Origin: Scytonema sp035967975
GTDB lineage: Bacteria; Cyanobacteriota; Cyanobacteriia; Cyanobacteriales; Nostocaceae
Assembly: GCA_035967975.1 (NCBI GenBank)
Contig: JAWQFQ010000021.1
Coordinates: forward strand, 7,716 to 71,715
Direction: 5' to 3'
Length of the DNA stretch: 64,000 bases
Shown here: positions 61,232-64,000 of the stretch, in pieces
How positions within the stretch are numbered: the first letter of the stretch is position 1
Layout of the letters: the number at the start of each line of letters is the position of its first letter
Position numbers and translations under genes: made by a program
The notes under the pieces: generated by a model
What the model was told of the DNA's origin: nothing
Seen by the model: the letters and a program-made list of their open reading frames with translations, nothing else
Databases searched by the model: none

Positions 61232-64000
61232 ATGCAAACTATATCATCTGCTAAAAAATCAGTGAACCTCAACGCTAAATTGAACTTGTTGATTCTACGC
61301 TTAGGTACATTTATTAGCCTTACACTTTTATTAAGTGGAATACCCAAAGCAGCTTTTTCCTCAAAACAAGAAATTATTACTCAAAACTCAATTCCCTCTA
61401 CTCCTCAAGCAATATCTACAGATAAATTATTGCAAGCAGGAATCACACAGCTACGCGAATATAAACTCAGAGATGCAGAGAAAACTTTTCAACAAGTTTT
61501 AGTACGGCGACAAAAACAACAAGATTCTCTAGGTGAAGCAGAAGCATTAAATTATTTGGGTGAAGTTTATAACTCCTTAGGCGAATATCCAGAAGCGCAG
61601 AAAGCATTAACTCCAGCGTTAGCTATTTATCAAAAGCTGAAGAATCGCCAAGGTGAAGGTAATGTATTAGATAATCTGGGTGAAAATTATCAGGGATTAA
61701 AAGAATATTCAAAAGCATTAGACACATTTCAACAAGCTTTGAGTATACGCCGAGAAACAAAAGATAAGAAAGGGGAAGGTGAGACACTAACTAATATTAG
61801 TGTGGTTTATATCGCTCAAGGTAAATTCCCAGAAGCAGTAGAACCTCTACAAGAATCTTTAAAAATTCGACAGCAGATTAAAGATAGTTTTTATGAACCT
61901 GAAACTATTGCTTTATTAGGTTTAGTAAATAGAGCTTTAGGTAAAACCGAAGCAGGTTTAGAATTACTCAAACAAGCTTTACAACTTAGTCGTCAAGTCA
62001 AAAATATTCGTGCAGAAGCGCTAGCTTTAACCCTCAACGGTTTCGTTTATCAAGGTTTGAATCAAGAAGATAAAGCCCTTGAATTTTATCAAAGTGCATT
62101 AACAATCATCAAAAAAGGTGGAAATCTTTCTGAAGAAGCTTTGATACTCAATCAAATGGGATTATCTCACCACAAGTTAAAACAATATCCCCAAGCAATA
62201 GAATATTTTCAGCAGGCTTTACCCATTCATCAAAAACTCAAAAACCGCGAAGCTGAAGCTGAAATTTTAGTTGTCACTGGTTTAAGTTATTATGAACAGC
62301 AAAAATCAAAACTCGCCTTGGATTATTTGAATAAAGCATTAGTAATCTATCAAGAACTTAAGAAAACTACGTCACAAGAAACAATTTTATCTTTAATAGG
62401 AGGTATTTACAGAACTCAATTAAAAGATTACCCTAAAGCATTAGAATATTATCAGCAAGCTTTAGCTATTGCTCGACAATTAAAAGAACCTAAAGATATA
62501 GCTGGTAATCTTGGCGCTCTTTGCGATACTTATACTCTAATGACACAGTATAAACAAGCAATAGATAGTTGTCAGGAAGCTTTGACACTTTATGAAAAAA
62601 TACCCAATCAAAAAGAACGCGAAGCAGCAATGCTTCTCAGTCTCGGACAGCTAAACGAATTACAAAAAAACTACGCTCAGGCTGAAACATTTTTTCAACG
62701 GGCTTTAGCAATAAATTCTGAGTTACATGGTCAAGATAGTATTAAAATTGTAGATAATGTCTTTCATTTAGCAAATTTGTACCGCGATCGCGGTAAATAC
62801 GAACAAGCATTATCCTATTATCAACGTCTTTTAGAAATCAGAGAAAAAAATCTTGGTTCTGAACATCCAGATGTGGTAATGAGCCTTAATTTTGTTGGTA
62901 ATGTTTATACAAATTTAGCTAAATATAAAGAAGCCTTAAAGTATTATGAACGCGCTCGAAAAATTTATGAAAATAATCCTAATTCTCCAATAGATAAATA
63001 TTCTAGCGTTCTGAATAACATCGCTCTTGTCTATAGTTATTTAGGAAATGATAAAGAAGCAATTATTCTTTATGAAAAAGCCTTGAAAATAGCAGAACAA
63101 ACCTGGGGTAGTGAAAGTTCACAGGTAGTTAAAAATTTGATTAATTTTGCGAACTCTTATGAACAATTAGGAAATTACCAGAAAGCAGAAGAACTATATA
63201 AGCGTTCTTTGATAATAGCTGAGAAACGATATGTAAAAGCAGCAAACGCAAAACTTTTAGAGGATGCAGCATATCTCAGCTATAGCGCTGAAAATTTTGC
63301 AGCATCTCTCCGAAATTTGGCTGGTTTATATCAAAACCAGGGAAAGTATCAAGAAGCAATTCAATTATATAAAAAAGCGCAAACAATAAGTGAAAATCAA
63401 TTTGGAACTGAACACCCTCAAGTTGCTATAATTATCAACAGTTTAGCTTTGGTTTATAAAAAAGCGGGAAAATATCAAGAAGCATTAGAGCTTTACCAAC
63501 GCTCTGGAAAAATATTTGCAAAATCCTTTGGTACTAAGCATCCTGAATATGCTAGCTATCTTGGAAATTTAGCTAATTTATACCAAGAGCAAGGTAATTA
63601 TACAGAATCATTATCTCTATTTGAACGTGCTTTAAAGATTAAAGAAAAGATACTAGGTATTGAACACCCAGATGTTGCTCTTAGCCTGAATAATTTGGCT
63701 TTTTCTTACCAAATACAAGGAAGGTACTCAGATGCAATTAAACACTATCAGCAAGCTCTAGCAATTAACGAGAAGGTATTAGTACCAAACCATCCTCAAG
63801 TAGCTCTTACTCTCAATAATTTGGCGATTTTATATCAAGAGCAAGGAAACTACTCAGAAGCATTGAAAAATTATCAACGTGCTTTCACAATTCGTCAAAC
63901 AATATTTGACTCAGAACACCCATCTATTGCTGAAAGTTTAAATAATTGGTTCTTCAGTACTTGTTATGCTAAATTAACAGATACTGAATCGGGAACAGGG
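61232..64000 (+). CDS. long exported TPR protein, probably TPR-CHAT (cut by window edge)
   Basis: The frame is open for 923 codons to the window end. The N-terminus has a signal or membrane segment (about 18-42, LLILRLGTFISLTLLLSGIP, then KAAFS) and then about twenty TPRs, first of the type seen in the island (QGEGNVLDNLGENYQGLKEY), then from about residue 480 of the kinesin-light-chain type (GTEHPQVAIIINSLALVYKK, EHPDVALSLNNLAFSYQIQG). By analogy the C-terminus beyond the window should be a CHAT domain of the GEGVYGLRRA subtype. The last 20 codons (NNWFFSTCYAKLTDTESGTG) depart from the TPR pattern and could contain an indel. Confidence 0.85.
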   Translation, partial: MQTISSAKKSVNLNAKLNLLILRLGTFISLTLLLSGIPKAAFSSKQEIITQNSIPSTPQAISTDKLLQAGITQLREYKLRDAEKTFQQVLVRRQKQQDSLGEAEALNYLGEVYNSLGEYPEAQKALTPALAIYQKLKNRQGEGNVLDNLGENYQGLKEYSKALDTFQQALSIRRETKDKKGEGETLTNISVVYIAQGKFPEAVEPLQESLKIRQQIKDSFYEPETIALLGLVNRALGKTEAGLELLKQALQLSRQVKNIRAEALALTLNGFVYQGLNQEDKALEFYQSALTIIKKGGNLSEEALILNQMGLSHHKLKQYPQAIEYFQQALPIHQKLKNREAEAEILVVTGLSYYEQQKSKLALDYLNKALVIYQELKKTTSQETILSLIGGIYRTQLKDYPKALEYYQQALAIARQLKEPKDIAGNLGALCDTYTLMTQYKQAIDSCQEALTLYEKIPNQKEREAAMLLSLGQLNELQKNYAQAETFFQRALAINSELHGQDSIKIVDNVFHLANLYRDRGKYEQALSYYQRLLEIREKNLGSEHPDVVMSLNFVGNVYTNLAKYKEALKYYERARKIYENNPNSPIDKYSSVLNNIALVYSYLGNDKEAIILYEKALKIAEQTWGSESSQVVKNLINFANSYEQLGNYQKAEELYKRSLIIAEKRYVKAANAKLLEDAAYLSYSAENFAASLRNLAGLYQNQGKYQEAIQLYKKAQTISENQFGTEHPQVAIIINSLALVYKKAGKYQEALELYQRSGKIFAKSFGTKHPEYASYLGNLANLYQEQGNYTESLSLFERALKIKEKILGIEHPDVALSLNNLAFSYQIQGRYSDAIKHYQQALAINEKVLVPNHPQVALTLNNLAILYQEQGNYSEALKNYQRAFTIRQTIFDSEHPSIAESLNNWFFSTCYAKLTDTESGTG

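Noticed and set aside
1..64000. tRNA or rRNA genes
   Set aside because: No tRNA cloverleaf or rRNA signature was noticed by eye in the intergenic regions; a covariance-model search would be needed to exclude small RNAs.

Overview
The window comes from a filamentous, probably heterocyst-forming cyanobacterium of the Nostocales type. The evidence is a contiguous phycoerythrocyanin (pec) plus phycocyanin (cpc) rod operon ending in several cpcG genes, very frequent GCGATCGC (HIP1) octamers, and short tandem repeats between cistrons. I see no rRNA or tRNA gene, no CRISPR array and no intact transposase.

Layout. 1-6.2 kb: the start of a vWA-MoxR-associated-type HTH protein (cut by the window edge), a clostripain-like C11 peptidase followed by a MITE, arfB, a GlsB/YeaQ membrane protein, an unknown 374-aa protein, a small HTH regulator and a WGxxGxxG protein. 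6.9-10.8 kb: a compact minus-strand Mrp-type cation/proton antiporter operon (C-D-E-F-G-A'-B) with one NuoN-like subunit and no full-length MrpA. 11.4-13.4 kb: a glutathione S-transferase, a Uma2 protein and a truncated antitoxin. 14.2-25.8 kb: pecBACEF, then cpcBACDEF and three cpcG genes. Most of the intercistronic gaps hold self-complementary short repeats, and a run of N lies between the first two cpcG genes. 26.3-28 kb: an orphan HigA-type antitoxin, a decayed RAYT transposase and an Rpn-type nuclease.

28-64 kb is the most interesting part. It encodes a secreted S8 protease, a sigma-like protein next to a DUF1822 protein, a VapBC-like pair, an orphan C5 DNA methyltransferase, and then an island of caspase-fold (clan CD) proteins. 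The island holds three TPR-CHAT proteins (one of 1785 aa), a membrane CHAT-CHASE2 protein, DUF928, a TPR-less CHAT whose catalytic His is replaced, a Tat-exported caspase (C14), two small secreted TPR proteins, a small beta-barrel-like protein, and the start of another long exported TPR protein. Decayed CHAT copies split by toxin-antitoxin cassettes lie near its right end.

How it may work together. Eight transcription units across 31 kb on both strands (the S8 protease and seven units of the island) share a two-part promoter-like element, TTTTGGCATAWCCT, then 10-11 nt, then AGAAATA, located 33-130 nt before the start codon. This points to one regulon under an alternative sigma factor or activator; the sigma-like gene at 30431 is a candidate. 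Nearly all the products carry export signals, while the CHAT domain of the CHAT-CHASE2 protein is predicted to face the cytoplasm. I infer a co-regulated envelope proteolysis or cell-fate system. Its biological role cannot be read from the sequence.
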